Assembly (NCBI GenBank): GCA_036346255.1 | Contig: CM070639.1 | Coordinates: forward strand, 3,296,001-3,360,000 | Direction: 5' to 3' | DNA length: 64,000 nucleotides | Source: Ampelocalamus luodianensis | Taxonomy: Eukaryota > Streptophyta > Magnoliopsida > Poales > Poaceae | Part shown: positions 11,722-24,486 of the stretch, in pieces | Numbering within the stretch: position 1 is the stretch's first letter | Layout: each line of letters begins with the position of its first letter | Position numbers and translations under genes: made by a program | Notes under the pieces: generated by a model | Told to the model about the DNA's origin: nothing | Databases searched by the model: none | Seen by the model: the letters and a program-made list of their open reading frames with translations, nothing else

Positions 11722-14700
11722 ATGCAGAGCCAGATCGTGTGCCATGGGTGCAGGAGCATTCTACTCTACCCTAGAGGGGCCCCGAGCGTGTGCTGCGCGG
11801 TATGCCACGCGGTCACCAGCGCGCAGCCTCCAGGTAACGATGACGTCTGAGCTTCGGTTTCTCAGTTGTGTAATTGAACACCTAAGGCGCAAGCATTGAC
11901 TCATGAATCCGAGGAACAAAAATTAAATCTTTATATCGTGTTATGTTGAGCCAGGTTGATAATGTTCTAAATATATGCAATAAATAGTGCATAACGTTTA
12001 GAGCGCTGCTAGAAATCTGATACTGATGAAGGACTGGGATAGGGAAATGAATGACACACCAGGGTTAACTGATCTTAAACTAGGTTACAGGAAACCTCAC
12101 ATAGCAATTGTATTAGCCTAAGAATCAAGTACTAGTTTCCTAGAACATGCTGTTCCATTTCTAGGTTTAATGTGCCTATATCACATGCTAGGATTAGATG
12201 GCCCTGAACCCAAGCAGCGCAGTTATGCCGATGAGCGGCAGCCACACCACAAGGGCAGGGATAGAGGAGATACTAGGAACTCTTGATATATTTCTTGGTT
12301 GATGAATTGATAACAATACTTAGCCTTATATAGGCGGCATAAGCAATATTTGGAAACAACTAACTAATTCCATCTATAAGAGATTGGAATCTTAATCAAA
12401 TCATAACTTTCTATCCTTAAGGGATTGATATATAATCAAATCATATCTTCCTTGTGCTTCAAGCGTCCCGGGCCAGCTACTGTAGCACGTCCAGCGCCTT
12501 GGGCCTGTCGGCTGCCCTTGGCCCACGTCGCTTATACGTAATGCCGACCATGACAGCCTAGTTCTACTGCCTTAACATACACCATTCATCCATTGTGATT
12601 CTTATTGTTTAGTGGATAAATGCTGTAAAGTGTTAAGAAATGCCAAATTCTAGAGCCGTATCAGAAAGGCATGGGGGCCGGAGGATCGGAGGTGTTTAAG
12701 AGAATTCATAACAATACATTGTATGTAAAGATTCTCAGCTCTCTATGATGTTGGGAGTGTGTTATAGAGGCAATGATATCAGGTATGGGTTAGGATGCTG
12801 AATTGCTGATATGACCTTTTGGATGACTAGTGGCAGAGGGGTGAGCTCTGCCCTTGCAGATATGCCCCATCTACCTACTTCCTTGTGATCACTTGCATTT
12901 TCTTACTCACGGTCCCATTACAAATTATCTCCTGCTCAATCCATATTGGCATCTTAACAAATTGAGTAGCTGATAGAGCAGTTTTGTGCTTTCATGGTTT
13001 AAATGGTCTTATTTTTATTCCAAATCTCATTTTTTTTCATTAAAATGTCTTTCTGTTTCATTTTTTTTAAGAGTGCGCCCTTCCTTTTGAATAAGATTTG
13101 CTTTGCAGGCTACTGTGTTGTGTATTTTTTGTGTGTAATCTTTTGCTGGTTGTCTGCTGCTAACTCATAGCCAGTTTGCTAATGTAGTACATTTCACCTT
13201 TTTCCCGACTTTCCATGCTCCCATGATGATCTCTGTCCCTCTCATTCGTTTGTCATGCCACATGCGTCATGATGAGGTAAATAAAACCAACTTGTGCTTT
13301 TGAGAAAGAGTGAAGATTTGTCAGTTGTAGGCTTGTGGCTGCTGTAAAGCATAATTTGTGCACACCAATGTGCAAGGCTTTGAATTGTGGTGATACAAAT
13401 GTCAAAGTTTGAGGTTGGAGTTGCAAATGCCACAGTAGAAAGTTCCAGGGGAAGCAACGTACTATCTACATTAGATACACTGTCCTGTAAAAAAACATTA
13501 GATACACCATATCTCGTCTTCGCCTCTTCTGTGGAGTGTATTGTCCTTTGCCATGTCTGACACCTCTTCATTGCTCTGGGCAGCTTTATCCTTCATTGTG
13601 CTGTTCTATCTTTTATCACCATGTAGCAAGTGCTTTAGTGGTTCTTTCAACTGTTCATTATTGACATAGATAAAAAGGAGGACAGCTCACACAATTAGAA
13701 TTAGACGTTGGATGATCTTTTACCCATTCCTGGTCTTGTATCTGCATACTATTGTGAGCTCTGTAGTTGGTTCATAGTGCTTCATACATCAAGTTGACGT
13801 ACTTATGAAAGAATTAGTAAATTTCTTGTGCAGGAATGGAGATGGCTCAGCTTATATGTGGTGGCTGTCGAACTTTATTGATGTATACTCACAATGCGAC
13901 CACTGTTAGATGCTCATGTTGTGATACAGTCAATCTTGTCAGGCCAGGTACTGATGTATGTGTAGCATTATTTTGTGGATCCTTAAGCTTGTAAATTTAA
14001 TTCATGGGCATGTTACCATGCACGAGTGGAATGTCTGTTCTATAAAGTATTATAGTCAGTAAGGGTTACTCAGGCACAAAAAGCCTATAATTGTCTAGGA
14101 GAATTAAAATTGATGCTACGATGCGTTAGAAAAGTGTTATAATTCCCCTTGGTGTGGTTAGATTAGCAGAAGCTGCTTACGTTTTGAAGTTAACATAGGC
14201 TGGTTTTGTAGTAAGTTCAACCACAGCAGCTTCACATTGTCTCTGGGCAGCAGATAGTATATGCGGACCAGTGTTTTCTTTCTTTTTTTAGAAGGATTTT
14301 AGAGGAGGGTTGGTTGATTGTTTTGTTTTTATCTCGTCACAAAGACACAAACCATACATTATTGACTTCTTGATCAGTGAGTTGAGGCCAAGTTTAAAAG
14401 TCAATACTCAAAAGTCAAAACTAGTCAAACAGCACCCATGGTGCTCAATTGCTCATGCTACTGTTTCTCTGAGGACAATTTGATTTTCTAGAAAAGTGTA
14501 ATGCCTTGTTTCTTCATGTGCTTTGTGGATTCGGCTATATATGTTCCTGGAGATGACTTGTGTTGCTCCTCCACATCATTCATGCACCATTGCTGACTTC
14601 ATTTTTATGAACAGATCACTACTTCTCAAAGTAATCTAACCATGGGAGATGTAAAGACAATAAGCTGATAATGTAAAGACAATAAGCTGATAATTCTTTA

Positions 14701-15446
14701 ATGTGTTCTTTAGTCTTTACCTTGCTGAGCCTGTGTCTCCTGCATGTTTTAAGTCTCCTTTATGTGTGCGCACATGTTGTACATTGTGTGTGATCTATCT
14801 ATCTCTTCTCCACCTCATGGATTCTGTTTGTTCATGATGCAGTGAGTAGTATAGCTCATGTGAACTGCGGCCAGTGCCAGACAGTGTTAATGTATCCATA
14901 TGGAGCACCCTCTGTCAAATGTGCTATCTGCAATTTTATTACGAATATTGGAGTATGTCAATCTCTTCTTAGGGTCTCTTTGTGCTGCAAATGCTCGAAG
15001 TGCTCAGTGACACTTACTGATTTTAAACTATATATTTTCTTAATCCCAGATGAATGCTGTGAGGCCTTTGCCACCTACAGTGCCTGCACCAAATGGAACC
15101 TCATATAGTGTCCCATCAACTTCTGCTGTATGCCCATATCACGAGTTCTTTGAGCATTCATAGTAATGTCCAAGGTGATTTCTCTCTTCTAATTTCTTGT
15201 TCCCTTGTCTTTGGCAGCCAACCGCTCAATCTCAGAATGTAACTGTTGTCGTCGAAAATCCAATGACAGTAGACGACAAGGGAAAATTGGTAAGCCTCTG
15301 TGATTTGCTGTCGTCTTTCAATTTGCCTGCATGTGTATTTGAATTGCCCAGTGAAGTTTAAGTTGTTGGCGCACTTACATCACCTATCCGCATTTACGCA
15401 GGTTAGCAATGTTGTAGTTGGGGTTACAAGTGGTGGGAAAAAGTAA
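11722..15446 (+). CDS. LOL: LSD1-type zinc finger protein (LSD1/LOL family), three zf-LSD1 fingers
   Basis: Six coding exons join in phase: 11722-11833, 13834-13947, 14843-14952, 15050-15127, 15218-15289 and 15402-15446, giving 176 residues. All introns have GT-AG borders. An upstream leader intron (11356-11719) separates a noncoding first exon. Three fingers of the form CxxC...CxxC are visible, with cysteines at residues 7/10/25/28, 46/49/64/67 and 84/87/102/105, each with the family core (L-L/M-Y, GAPSV or its equivalent). The second finger has diverged from GAPSV to NATTV. The C-terminal tail contains VVVENPMTVDDKGKLVSNVV, characteristic of LSD1-like proteins. Family members act in the nucleus and cytosol as regulators of hypersensitive cell death and superoxide signalling through protein binding; that role here is inferred from family. 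The first long intron (11834-13833) contains repeat-like sequence around 12185-12545. Which LOL paralogue this is cannot be settled by eye. Confidence 0.93.
14648..14693. repeat. tandem duplication of a 23-bp unit in an intron
   Basis: The unit ATGTAAAGACAATAAGCTGATA occurs twice head to tail inside intron 3 of the LSD1-type gene. It lies well away from the splice sites. Confidence 0.8.
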
Positions 15447-16087
15447 CATATCAGCACACCAGTGCAGCCTTGTTTTTATGTTTTATATCTGGAGTTGGCG
15501 TTACTTTGTATTATACTGCTGTTTGGTGATCAATTGCTCGAAGGAACCCTCAAAGAGCATAAAGGCACGCGCAGTGTGCGCCTTTACGATCACGCCAAAA
15601 CAAAGTGCGGGTGTGGATACTGAGAACTGTAGTTTGTTTTACCCTTGATTCTTTTGTATAATTTGGGCTCTGTCAGACCTTACGGTGTGATCAAATCCTG
15701 TCCTGAGAGCTGTCGCTGCCTTCTCAATGAATAACAACAGATAACTTTGCACATGGATCCTGTTCTACATGTCTGTATGTGAGCTGATTTGGTAGATGGC
15801 AATGGCTTTATAATTCATACTGAGCATGTAGAGATGCATTTCATCCTTCATGTCTAATTCTTTATAGTCTATACGTACATCTCCAATGTACAATTGTACG
15901 TGTAGTAGTTGTGGTTATTTATACAACGAACATGCCACAGTACTGGTCAAGGGACTGGGACTTTACAGTTAAGTGCAATTAATGAGAAAAGCTGCGATGC
16001 TGGAATATAATTTCTGATGTTTCTTTTGCCCTTTTTCTTCATGCAAGAACAGAAGAACTTGAATACAGGCATAATCACAGACCAAAT

Positions 16088-16260
16088 GAAAAATTATGTA
16101 AGATATAAAAAAGGAAATGGCACAAACCTGAATATTCGATCTCCCTGCCGTATTCTTGAGCAAAAAAATGGGAGAGGAACTGAAAATTTATGTAAGAGCT
16201 AGAAAGGATGGACACAAACCTGAAGAATTAATCTCCCTGCTCTGCATTTTTTTGATCTTA
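16088..16260. repeat. diverged tandem duplication of about 90 bp
   Basis: The segment running from 'aaaaattatgtaag' through 'ctccctgccgtattcttgag' (about 16088-16165) is repeated with changes at about 16183-16260 ('gaaaatttatgtaag' through 'ctccctgctctgcat'). It lies in the intergenic region just upstream of the tRNA gene. 15447-16270 holds the 3' UTR of the LSD1-type gene and otherwise no gene. Confidence 0.65.
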
Positions 16261-16273
16261 CGAAAAAAGAAAT

Positions 16274-16363
16274 TGGGGTGAGAGAGGCTCGAACTCTCGA
16301 CCTCAGGATCACTCACATGTTTAGCTATGAGACCTACGCGCTAGCCAACTGCGCCACCACCCC
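16274..16363 (-). tRNA. tRNA-Met(CAT), elongator type, with intron
   Basis: On the minus strand the acceptor GGGGTGG pairs with the 3' CTCACCCC end. The D-arm carries the GGCGCAGTTGGCTAGCGC box A and the T-arm the GGTTCGA-like box B (AGAGTTCGAGCCTCT). The anticodon loop contains CAT and is followed by an insert of roughly 13-16 nt before ATCCTGAGGTC. Plant elongator tRNA-Met genes characteristically carry an intron here, whereas initiator tRNA-Met genes do not. The final discriminator base is A (16274). The 3' CCA is not encoded, as expected for a nuclear gene. Confidence 0.95.
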
Positions 16364-16792
16364 ATGATGTCCTTGCTTAGAATGTAGCTTATCTAAACAT
16401 ACGTTAATCTTGGTCAGCAAGTAAAGATTAAAAACACAATTGTCCTTGTTAGTTGTACCTAACTATGAACTTCATACCTTTTCCAGTGAATCGTGCCACA
16501 TTGTGCTCTTACTTTACATTCCTTCTCTCATACTTTTGCTCAACATCTTTTAGCAGAGATGTAAACTTGCAAAATTCCTGAAATATTTTTCTTCTTTGAC
16601 ACTTAACTTTCTGCTCGTATCACCGGTCCCAATCAACTCTAAAATACTGACTTCCTTGACTAATCAATTGGTTGTACACATGAAGTAAAGGTAAGTAGCC
16701 CAAAATTAACGGTTTTCCAATCAAGAATTGCATAAGTAACCCAAACTTGCAAGATCTGATTACCCAAAAATTGGATCATGGCCACCCACCAT

Positions 16793-16799
16793 TATATAA
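16793..16799 (+). promoter_or_regulatory. TATA box of the CASP-like gene
   Basis: TATATAA lies 64 bp upstream of the start codon at 16863. That spacing suits a short leader. Confidence 0.65.
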
Positions 16800-16862
16800 G
16801 CTCCCCAAAGGCTCAATTCCAATCATCTAACTTAGTGGTCATTTGCACTTCTGGATCACTCA

Positions 16863-18075
16863 ATGGATCTTGAGCATGGCAAGAAGCCCTCAGCACAGGC
16901 TGCAACCTGCACAATTCTGCAGCTCAAGGACAAGCTCAACAGTCTTCAGCCACTTGTGCTGCGAGCTTCTGCGCTTTTGGCCACAACTGTGGCAGCTGTG
17001 GTCATGGGGCTGAACAAGCAATCCTACACTGCGGTGGTTGCAATTGTGGGGACCAGTCCAATCACACAGACTTTCACTGCCCAGTTCAAAGACACACCTG
17101 CCTTTGTGTAAGCCTTCATGCTTGTCATTTACTGCTGAATTATCGATGATTCGGCATGAAACTAAATGGTTCAGGTGGATTGGTTGCTTTTGCAGGTACT
17201 TTGTCATTGCCAATGCCATTGCCAGTTTGTATAACTTGGTAGTGCTGGTGATGAGGAGCCTTCTGCAGCGAAAGACGCATAGTTTGGTTGGGCATTTGTT
17301 TGACATGGTAATTTCTGTTTTTGACTGATTTCCTATCTCAAGCGTTCGTGCTTTGATTCTCTAGAAGATTAAGTTGTCAGAGAGAAGCAACATATGAAGT
17401 GTCTTTCCCACCGTTAACTTTTCAGCTCAGAACATTTTTCTGTTAGAACAATGCATTTCATTGATTGATTGTCACTATTAAATTCGAGCTAGTTCTGAGA
17501 ATAGGATACATCAATGATCAAACTAGCCTAAGAGAGAAGCAATCTGGTCCAAGTGTATTATTGTTAGCTCATGTAAAATTTGAACCATCACACTACATGA
17601 TCCAACCAAATCTGATCAGAGAACTGACTTTGGAGCCTTCTAAGTTCTAATGGTGCTACTATGAAAAGACAAAGCTCAACCTGATCAAGAATCTATTGCA
17701 AGTATCGAGAACTAGTTAGGCAGAGTGAAACGTCTGGTCCTGTACTTATATGGGCATGTACTGTACCATATCTGACAAATCTTAAACCAATCTCAATTGG
17801 TATGAACATACGAATTTTTTCCTCTGTTGTAACTGGCCCAGGTGATCATGGCTCTATTGGCCACTGGTGCCGCCACAGCGGCTTCGATGGCTGAGCTAGG
17901 CAAGAATGGTAACTTGCACACACGCTGGAACCCGATATGCGACAAATTTGGTTCTTTCTGCAACCGTGGAGGCCTAGCGCTCGTGTCATCATTCATCGGC
18001 GTCGCCCTCATGCTGGCCCTGAACTTACTGTCAGCTGCAGCCAACTCTCTCCGCGCCAATGTGGCAGGCCAATGA
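16863..18075 (+). CDS. CASP-like protein (UPF0497 family, CASPL1-like)
   Basis: Three exons join in phase: 16863-17107, 17196-17307 and 17842-18075, with GT-AG introns, giving 196 residues, a normal length for CASP-like proteins. Four membrane helices are visible, at about residues 31-51 (begins LVLRAS), 81-102 (FVYFVIANAIASLYNLVVLV), 120-139 and 164-186 (SSFIGVALMLALNLLSA). The helix-1 Arg and the acidic residue near the end of helix 3 (MAELG) match family positions. Two cysteines (152 and 159) sit in the second outer loop (NPICDKFGSFC). Family founders build the Casparian strip membrane domain, and relatives are plasma-membrane four-helix scaffold proteins. A Casparian role is not implied here because most CASPL genes act elsewhere. 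The second intron (17308-17841) has no other feature. Confidence 0.93.
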
Positions 18076-19987
18076 GTAGTACTCCTCATCTTAGACAGCT
18101 CATGCACAACAATGCACTGTTTGTGTTCTTGGATTTCACTAAGCTGGTTAAGGCAATAGAACTGTGAGTCTACTATCTGATGTATGTGGGAGCTGGATCA
18201 CAGCCTGCAGTGTGCTAAATTTGTTGTGGAACTGTTCCATCTTGCTTGGCCTGAAATGGGCAGGCCATGAGTACAAGCACATAATTTCAATTGGTTATGG
18301 AGTTTTAATTAGATCAGTTCTTATATATATCAAGGTTTTGCACTATCAAATTCTACTACTTTGTTGTTGTAACAAGTACTATTAGCCATCCCCATTTGCA
18401 TTTGCTTAGTTGGATGCTACTTCGCTTTGTTTAAGATGCATGTCAGGTGAGCCCCGGGCTTTTACAAACAGTTAGTACCTGTTGTACTGCATGGGGCTTT
18501 GTTTTATTATCTGAACAGTGAAGTTGTTTGGAGTTGCTTGGGATGATCCATCCATTCAGCACCAGGCCTTACTTATGCACTTAATTAAGAAAAAAAATAA
18601 AGTAGGTCAGTTGATGTAGATTTATCAGAGAAGGAACACATGCATGCATGGAGGGGCTCCTATGCAGGAGTTTGGCCATGTGTTCCTATCATGAATCTCC
18701 AGAAAGAATTTAATTAACACGCAACTAGCTAGGAATTATTAAGTGATGACCATTGGTTCAACACATAATCGTAACAATCTATGAAAATCACAGCCTAGAT
18801 ATGTTCATATGTTGACCTGAAGAAAAGAAAAGGACAATAGGGCATGCATGTAAGCAAATCTAGAACAATCATACAGTTTGGATAACAAATTGTGTGTAAA
18901 GTTTAAGCATAAGACCAGAGGAATGGAATATGTCAGTATCTAGCAGCTGCCACCTTGATGCAACATTCAAGTACACCTTGGAGTTTCTTTTCTGCTCTTT
19001 ACTCTTCCACATTATTACAAGGCGACCGAGAGAGGTGTACAAGACTTGTAGCTCTATGCATACGAGTACTAGTATTGATGGCATCAGGTACAGCAAAAGC
19101 GATCAAGGCCTCTTTCTGAAAGGTGCAACGAAGTAGAAAGGTGGTCACTCATGCAGTTGCCCAGCATATCAGAAATAGTGCAGTGAATAGCCAATTAGCC
19201 AGGGCCTTTCAACTTACTGTTCATTAATTTGTATGTTTGACATGGCAATAGTATAGCAGAAAAGAGTGCTTTGGATGTGAATCATATTCATATATACTTT
19301 TCTGAATGAATATCATGATTGAGCCAGTGCTGCATCTGGCAAGTTGTGCAATTCTGAATTATTGTACAAGCTCCATTGTTGTTGCTATGCATGTAGGCTA
19401 ATTTGCGGAATCAGTTGAACTCAAGTATGCCAAAAGAGAGAGAGAGGAGGAAGAAGATGTGATCTGTGATTTGACTTCTTTGTTCTTGTAACTGTGAGCA
19501 GCATGTTGGTGAGGCTATTTGAGGATGCTTTTAGTAATTCAAGTTGCCTCTGCTCCATCCATACAATTAACATGGCTTTTCAGGTTAATTATATCTTACA
19601 TCCCCTTCTTAACTATAGTCACTTTGAAGCGTCCTCATTTGGATTAAATGACAGGATGCAACATTCAACATATAAATGTGCGACGATGAAGGAGAGAGCA
19701 AGGTAGATAGACCAAAAAACATCAATCTGAAATGTTGTTATTGATCACTCAAACATCTATTTCTGAATATACACACTTCATCAATCATTAGAGTTTTTAC
19801 TCCTAAATTTCTTGCGCCTTATGGAAATCGACGGAGAAAAATTGTGGCATGCTCTACTAATACAGTAACACTCACACATAAATATTGTACCACACAGAGA
19901 TAATTATATATTTCATATAGAATCATCTTACACACTGCAGATTAACCACTAGCTAGCTAGCTGCTTATGTTGTCTGAATAAATTTCC
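18076..19987. other. intergenic region between convergent CASP-like and NAC genes
   Basis: The left part is the 3' UTR of the CASP-like gene and the right part the 3' UTR of the NAC gene. A short GA-rich run lies at 19436-19450. I see no supported coding sequence. Small ORFs here have no recognisable domain and no splice partners. Confidence 0.5.
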
Positions 19988-22900
19988 CTAGAAGTGATTA
20001 ATCCAAGTAGAGCTCACAGCGGCAGCCATCTCAGGAGGCAGGCTTGGCACCACCTCACCCCCCATGGAGCTCAGTTGGCTCAGCACTGCCTTGAGCGCCT
20101 TCTTGTCACAGTTCGGAGCAGGGTCCAAGTAGCTGCCAACGTCAGGCAGGCCATGGTCCAGGTAGTTGAAGCCATTGCTGCCTGTGACCATGGGGAGGTA
20201 GCATGGCTGTACAATAGTATTATTGAAGCTGGAGAAGCAGGGCACTTGCTCAAGTGCGGCGGCGGAGGTGGTGGTGTTCATGGTGGCCTGGAGTTGTGCT
20301 AGGGTGGTGTCCATGAGAGGTGGCAATGGTGGTGAGGAGGTGGCTGTGGATGTGTCATGGCCAATGGTGGTGAGGTTTCTTGGCTTGGAGGTGGCACCTC
20401 CTCCTCCTGATTTCTTCTTGCAGATGACTCTGCACAGGACCCAATCTTCCTGTTGAAAACACATGGAGTACCAAGAAAAGCATTGATTAGCTCACTGATA
20501 ACTGTAACTTTACTAGCTCTGGATGCAATCTCATTAATCATTATAACTGTACGTTCTTTTACAGATAACTGTACTGGCTCTTGACTGCATCACTTGGGCT
20601 AGTGAAGAAGAACTTCTTTTACAACCCTGATTCAGGCCTTCATGTACAATCATGCATTTTTTGGATCAATTTTACCGTTTTATTTTCTTGGTTACTTTGT
20701 TGATTCGTTTGGTCGGATTAAGATGACCAATATATGATGAAATATGTGCCTATCAATTATAGAAACTTGTTTGCAAAATCACTACATATATGAACTATAT
20801 TAGCAAAATGTTAAGGAGACTCGAGGACTTTTACTTGCTTATTACAAAATGATAGATATTGAATAAACTAAAACTATTTAAGAAAAGAAATTTGGTAGTT
20901 TGTGCATGTCATCATCCCTCCATAAACAATATGTATGTTAAGATCAACTAATTAACAATCTCAACAAAAAGATCAACTAATTAACCTTCTTCTTGTATTA
21001 AAAAAAGGACTAAAATCAGTCCTTATAAATGGCTACTACATTTATTAAATAAGTCGATTAATGACACGATACATGTGAACAAACGAGTGGATTTGTGTGA
21101 ACTGAGAGTGTATATTGTGACGCAAAAGACCATGTGCCCAAGAAAAATAAATGGCAAGTAGCAATTACTACATGAATGAAAAACTGTCTTCTGAAAATAA
21201 TAAACGAATGGAAAATGACAAGTCATGAAGTTCATTTCATATGTACAGCATGTCAAAGTCTTGATAATAACTGTTAGATAGAATACATGCACATTGCACG
21301 TCTCTTACACGATTATTTGTGCTCACAACTTTGTACCTAGGCTATGCAACTAATACTTATTGGGAAAAATCACAAGTTAATTAATTGGCTTCTACAAACA
21401 CATCTCATTGCACATTTTGTAAGGTATATATTAATGGATTATTTCGTGTATGAGCTAGGATCAGTGGTATAGCTACACTTTACCTTGGAGGTGAACCTGG
21501 AGGCTTGCTCATGTGCACCCTCCAACCTGTATTCATGCATCACCCACTCCGTCTTTCTCCCCTTGGGGGCCCTCCCCCGGTAGAACACCAGCGTCTTCCT
21601 CATCCCCACCAGCGTCCCCCGCCGCGCCACCACCCGGTCCTTCCCGGTCGCCTTCCAGTACCCCGACACCGTTGCTCGGTTCGTGCGCTGCCCAGTCGCG
21701 TATTTCCGATCCCTCAGGTTGAAGAAGTACCACTCCTTCCCCCCTACCGCCGCTGCCGCCGCCGCTGAGCATTAAAAAAGCAATACACCATCAATTAACC
21801 AGAATATATGCATAAGAAGTCTTAACCGCTAAGTTATCGTGCACGCCTCTCGAAACTAAGCAAAACGACACCCCTAGCTATCAAGAGAGGTTTCCCCATT
21901 CTTAATTGTGCGTGCTCATCCTTTGACAGCGACACCGACACGTTTCGACAAAACAGCGCAGCTAGGGCTCGGATCTATATATATATCCTTTCCCCCCTCC
22001 CTTTCATTTCCGGCCTTAGCTAGCCAGCTATTGTTGAGCAGTGGTGCTCGATGCATCTCCTTGTGGTCGCAGTCACCCCCCTTTAACAGAAGGGGGTTTG
22101 TTACTGGGTGCTGAGCTATGGAGTACAGAGATTTGTGCAGGCGTTGATCAACACGTGTGCGGCCCACACTGGTCGTGTGCTGAGATCCCATGCGTCAGAT
22201 GTGATTTGCGGTTTGTTGTTTTCCAATATCTCCTGCATGCTTGTCGCCATCGCGTGTGTGCATGTCACATGGGAGGATTAGATAGGGAAAGGAAGCTCAG
22301 GAGATGTCGTCATAAATTAATATATTAGGCCACTAACTAATACTGCTGCTGATTGCATATTGAAGGATGCAGTTAGTATCATCTCCACAATTCAGAGAGA
22401 TTCCCTGGAGATGCTATCATGGTCATAATTTAGAGATATTCCCTGGAGATGGTATATTACATGATTTGGGATGTTGAAGTATGATTTCGACAATTTAGAG
22501 ATATGTAATATCATTTTGATTTCAACATATATATATATAATCGAAAATTAATCGAAAACAAATTGATTTCAACATGAATTATTAAAGGATGCAATTAGAA
22601 GGAGGGGGGGGGGGGATTCCCTGGAGATATTATCGCACTCGATCCACGCACGGCTGGTGGAGTTATGATGCCAAATTAGAAGGTCCATACATGATTTGGG
22701 ATGTTGAAGCATCTCACATATCTCTAAATTGTAGTAGAGGATCGATGTGAATGAGATTAATGATATTCTAAAGGAATAATGTAAAACCTGTGAAATCGTG
22801 TTCCCACCTTACAAAAGATTATTTGGGACACAAACTGAGAGTGGTTGCAAGGATCGATCATCTAGCCTATATGTTAAAAGGTGGGCCACAAAGTTTGGAA

Positions 22901-24462
22901 TAAAAAGAATATTTCCCATTTTTGAAAAGGAAAAAAATCCCAAAAGATAATACTAAGAATAGATGGAATTTTTCTCCTTTCCATTATGGGCGGTCATAGT
23001 CGAGCACTCGAGCTAGCATTTTTCACAAGTGAGATCCTCATCACATCTCTCCATTTGTTTTCTTTACAATGATGTAGAATATTAATCAAATATAGATATT
23101 GCAGTTGTATAACATATAAAATTATATTTGCAATCATATACATTAGAGTTGTATACCGATTCCGCTAGTTCTTACGAGAAACTAGGTTCCAAATGATGCC
23201 TAAAAGTACAAAGCCTAGCAAAACCAAAGATTAATATTCCTGTCAAATTAAAGTAGAGCAACTGTGCATATATATTAGTGTTTCACTAGAGACAGTATGT
23301 TGTTGATTGAAGGATATGCGAAATATTAATAACCATACAAACACCAAATTGGAAAGGATGTGTTATTGAAAACAGGATATATTAATACCGAAGCTAAAGA
23401 TCATTTTGATTTCAACATATATAATCAAAAACAAAAACTATTCAAGTAACAAATTAATTTGGAAGGTGTAAGGAACATGAAAAACCTGGTCATGAAATCT
23501 AGTTAGTTCCACTTTTTTTAAGAAGAATTTGCATAGTCTTAGTCTCACTTTTGATGCTCTTAGATAGATTTATATGCACTTTCATTTTTGGAAACGCCCA
23601 CTTGATATATAGTCTTCTATCAAGTACGCCTATCTGACAGTGACGCTGATTTTAGACTGCCACATCAAGATCGTTTAAAAAAGACGTATATATAACTGTA
23701 CATGATATATACAAAGAATTATACAACACAAAGAGAAATGATCGATCGATCCTCATTTATCGATTGCATACCTACTACAATTATTGGCTTTGTTAAACTT
23801 CAAAGACTGTCAACTATAAGTAATTTATCTTAAACTTGAAAGACACTGTCAATTGTAAAAGTCGCGACAAAAAAGATATGCAGATCAAACTCATGTATAT
23901 CTCTCTATGTAGGAGAGAGACCAGATTCATGTATATCAAATTTGAGTACAAAAAAAATTTACTAAGAAGAGAAGAAGAAATAAAGGATCATATGTAGAAG
24001 AAAGCCTAGATATTTTTTCAAGTTAAGGGCAGGATTGTCCTTGGTACAAATGAGAGGGGGGGAAAGGTGCAGTTTAGTGTATGCTGTGTGCACAACACAT
24101 TGGGGGCTTTGGCTTTGAGCTTCGATGACAAGAAAAGATCAAGATTGTTGCATGTGGAACTCTCTCTCTCTCTCTCTCTCTCTACTTTGCATCGGCAAAG
24201 GATCAACAATTAACCCAAAAAAAAGTGTGAATACGTAAATGATCGTGTGCATGGATATATAGAGATGATGCTCACCGGGGAGATCCCATGGCTCAACCCT
24301 GTTGAGATCGACATCGACCATGGGCGGGCGGCGGCCGGAGAAGCCGACCTTGCCGCCGACCTTGGGCACGAGGTAGTCGCAGATGAGCTCGTCGTCCCTC
24401 GGGTGGAACCGGAACCCCGGAGGCAACTCCGCCTCCACCATGCTCAAGAAGCTCATGGACAT
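19988..24462 (-). CDS. NAC-domain transcription factor, NAC1/CUC (miR164-targeted) type
   Basis: Three exons join in phase on the minus strand: 24462-24276, 21764-21484 and 20449-19988, giving 309 residues. All borders are GT-AG, and the intron positions are typical of NAC genes. The NAC domain begins LPPGFRFHPRDDEL (about residue 13). It continues with EPWDLP, VGGKEWYFFNLRDRKYATG, RATVSGYWKATGKDR, LVGMRKTLVFYRGRAPKGRK, TEWVMHEYRL and ends EDWVLCRVICKK. The C-terminal half is Ser/Thr/Pro-rich with a conserved VPCFSSF segment that overlaps the miR164 site. An alanine run (six Ala) replaces the usual few residues after DLP. Members of this subgroup act in the nucleus in meristem boundary, lateral root or ageing programmes; which applies here is not visible. 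In-frame Met codons at 24456 and 24441 are alternative starts, the latter opening MVEAELPP as in many homologues. Confidence 0.94.
20230..20250 (-). promoter_or_regulatory. miR164 target site in the NAC transcript
   Basis: The plus strand reads TGGAGAAGCAGGGCACTTGCT, which matches mature miR164 along its length except for a change in the ...CACGTGC... part. The NAC mRNA (minus strand) therefore carries the complementary site, coding for part of VPCFSSF. The pairing includes the full seed and the central cleavage region. This indicates post-transcriptional control, as known for NAC1, CUC1/2 and rice OMTN genes. Confidence 0.92.
24158..24183. repeat. (CT)n microsatellite in NAC intron 1
   Basis: About 12 CT units lie about 90 bp downstream of the exon 1 donor (24275) in the sense of the gene. 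The rest of intron 1 (21765-24275) is AT-rich with several diverged copies of an 'attccctggagat' motif at 22395-22625. Confidence 0.85.
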
Positions 24463-24486
24463 CTCTCTCTCTCTCTCTCTCTCTCG
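24463..24486. repeat. (GA)n tract directly before the NAC start codon
   Basis: On the sense (minus) strand, a run of GA dinucleotides ends immediately before the ATG at 24462. It is therefore in the 5' UTR. A GA/CT tract in a plant leader can bind BBR/BPC-type GAGA factors; this is inference only. Confidence 0.8.

Noticed and set aside
12185..12545. Possible LTR or SINE inside intron 1 of the LSD1-type gene
   Set aside because: The text looks repeat-derived (GC-rich 'agcgtcccgggccagctactg' next to AT-rich blocks), but I found no matching ends or target duplication, so no element is called.
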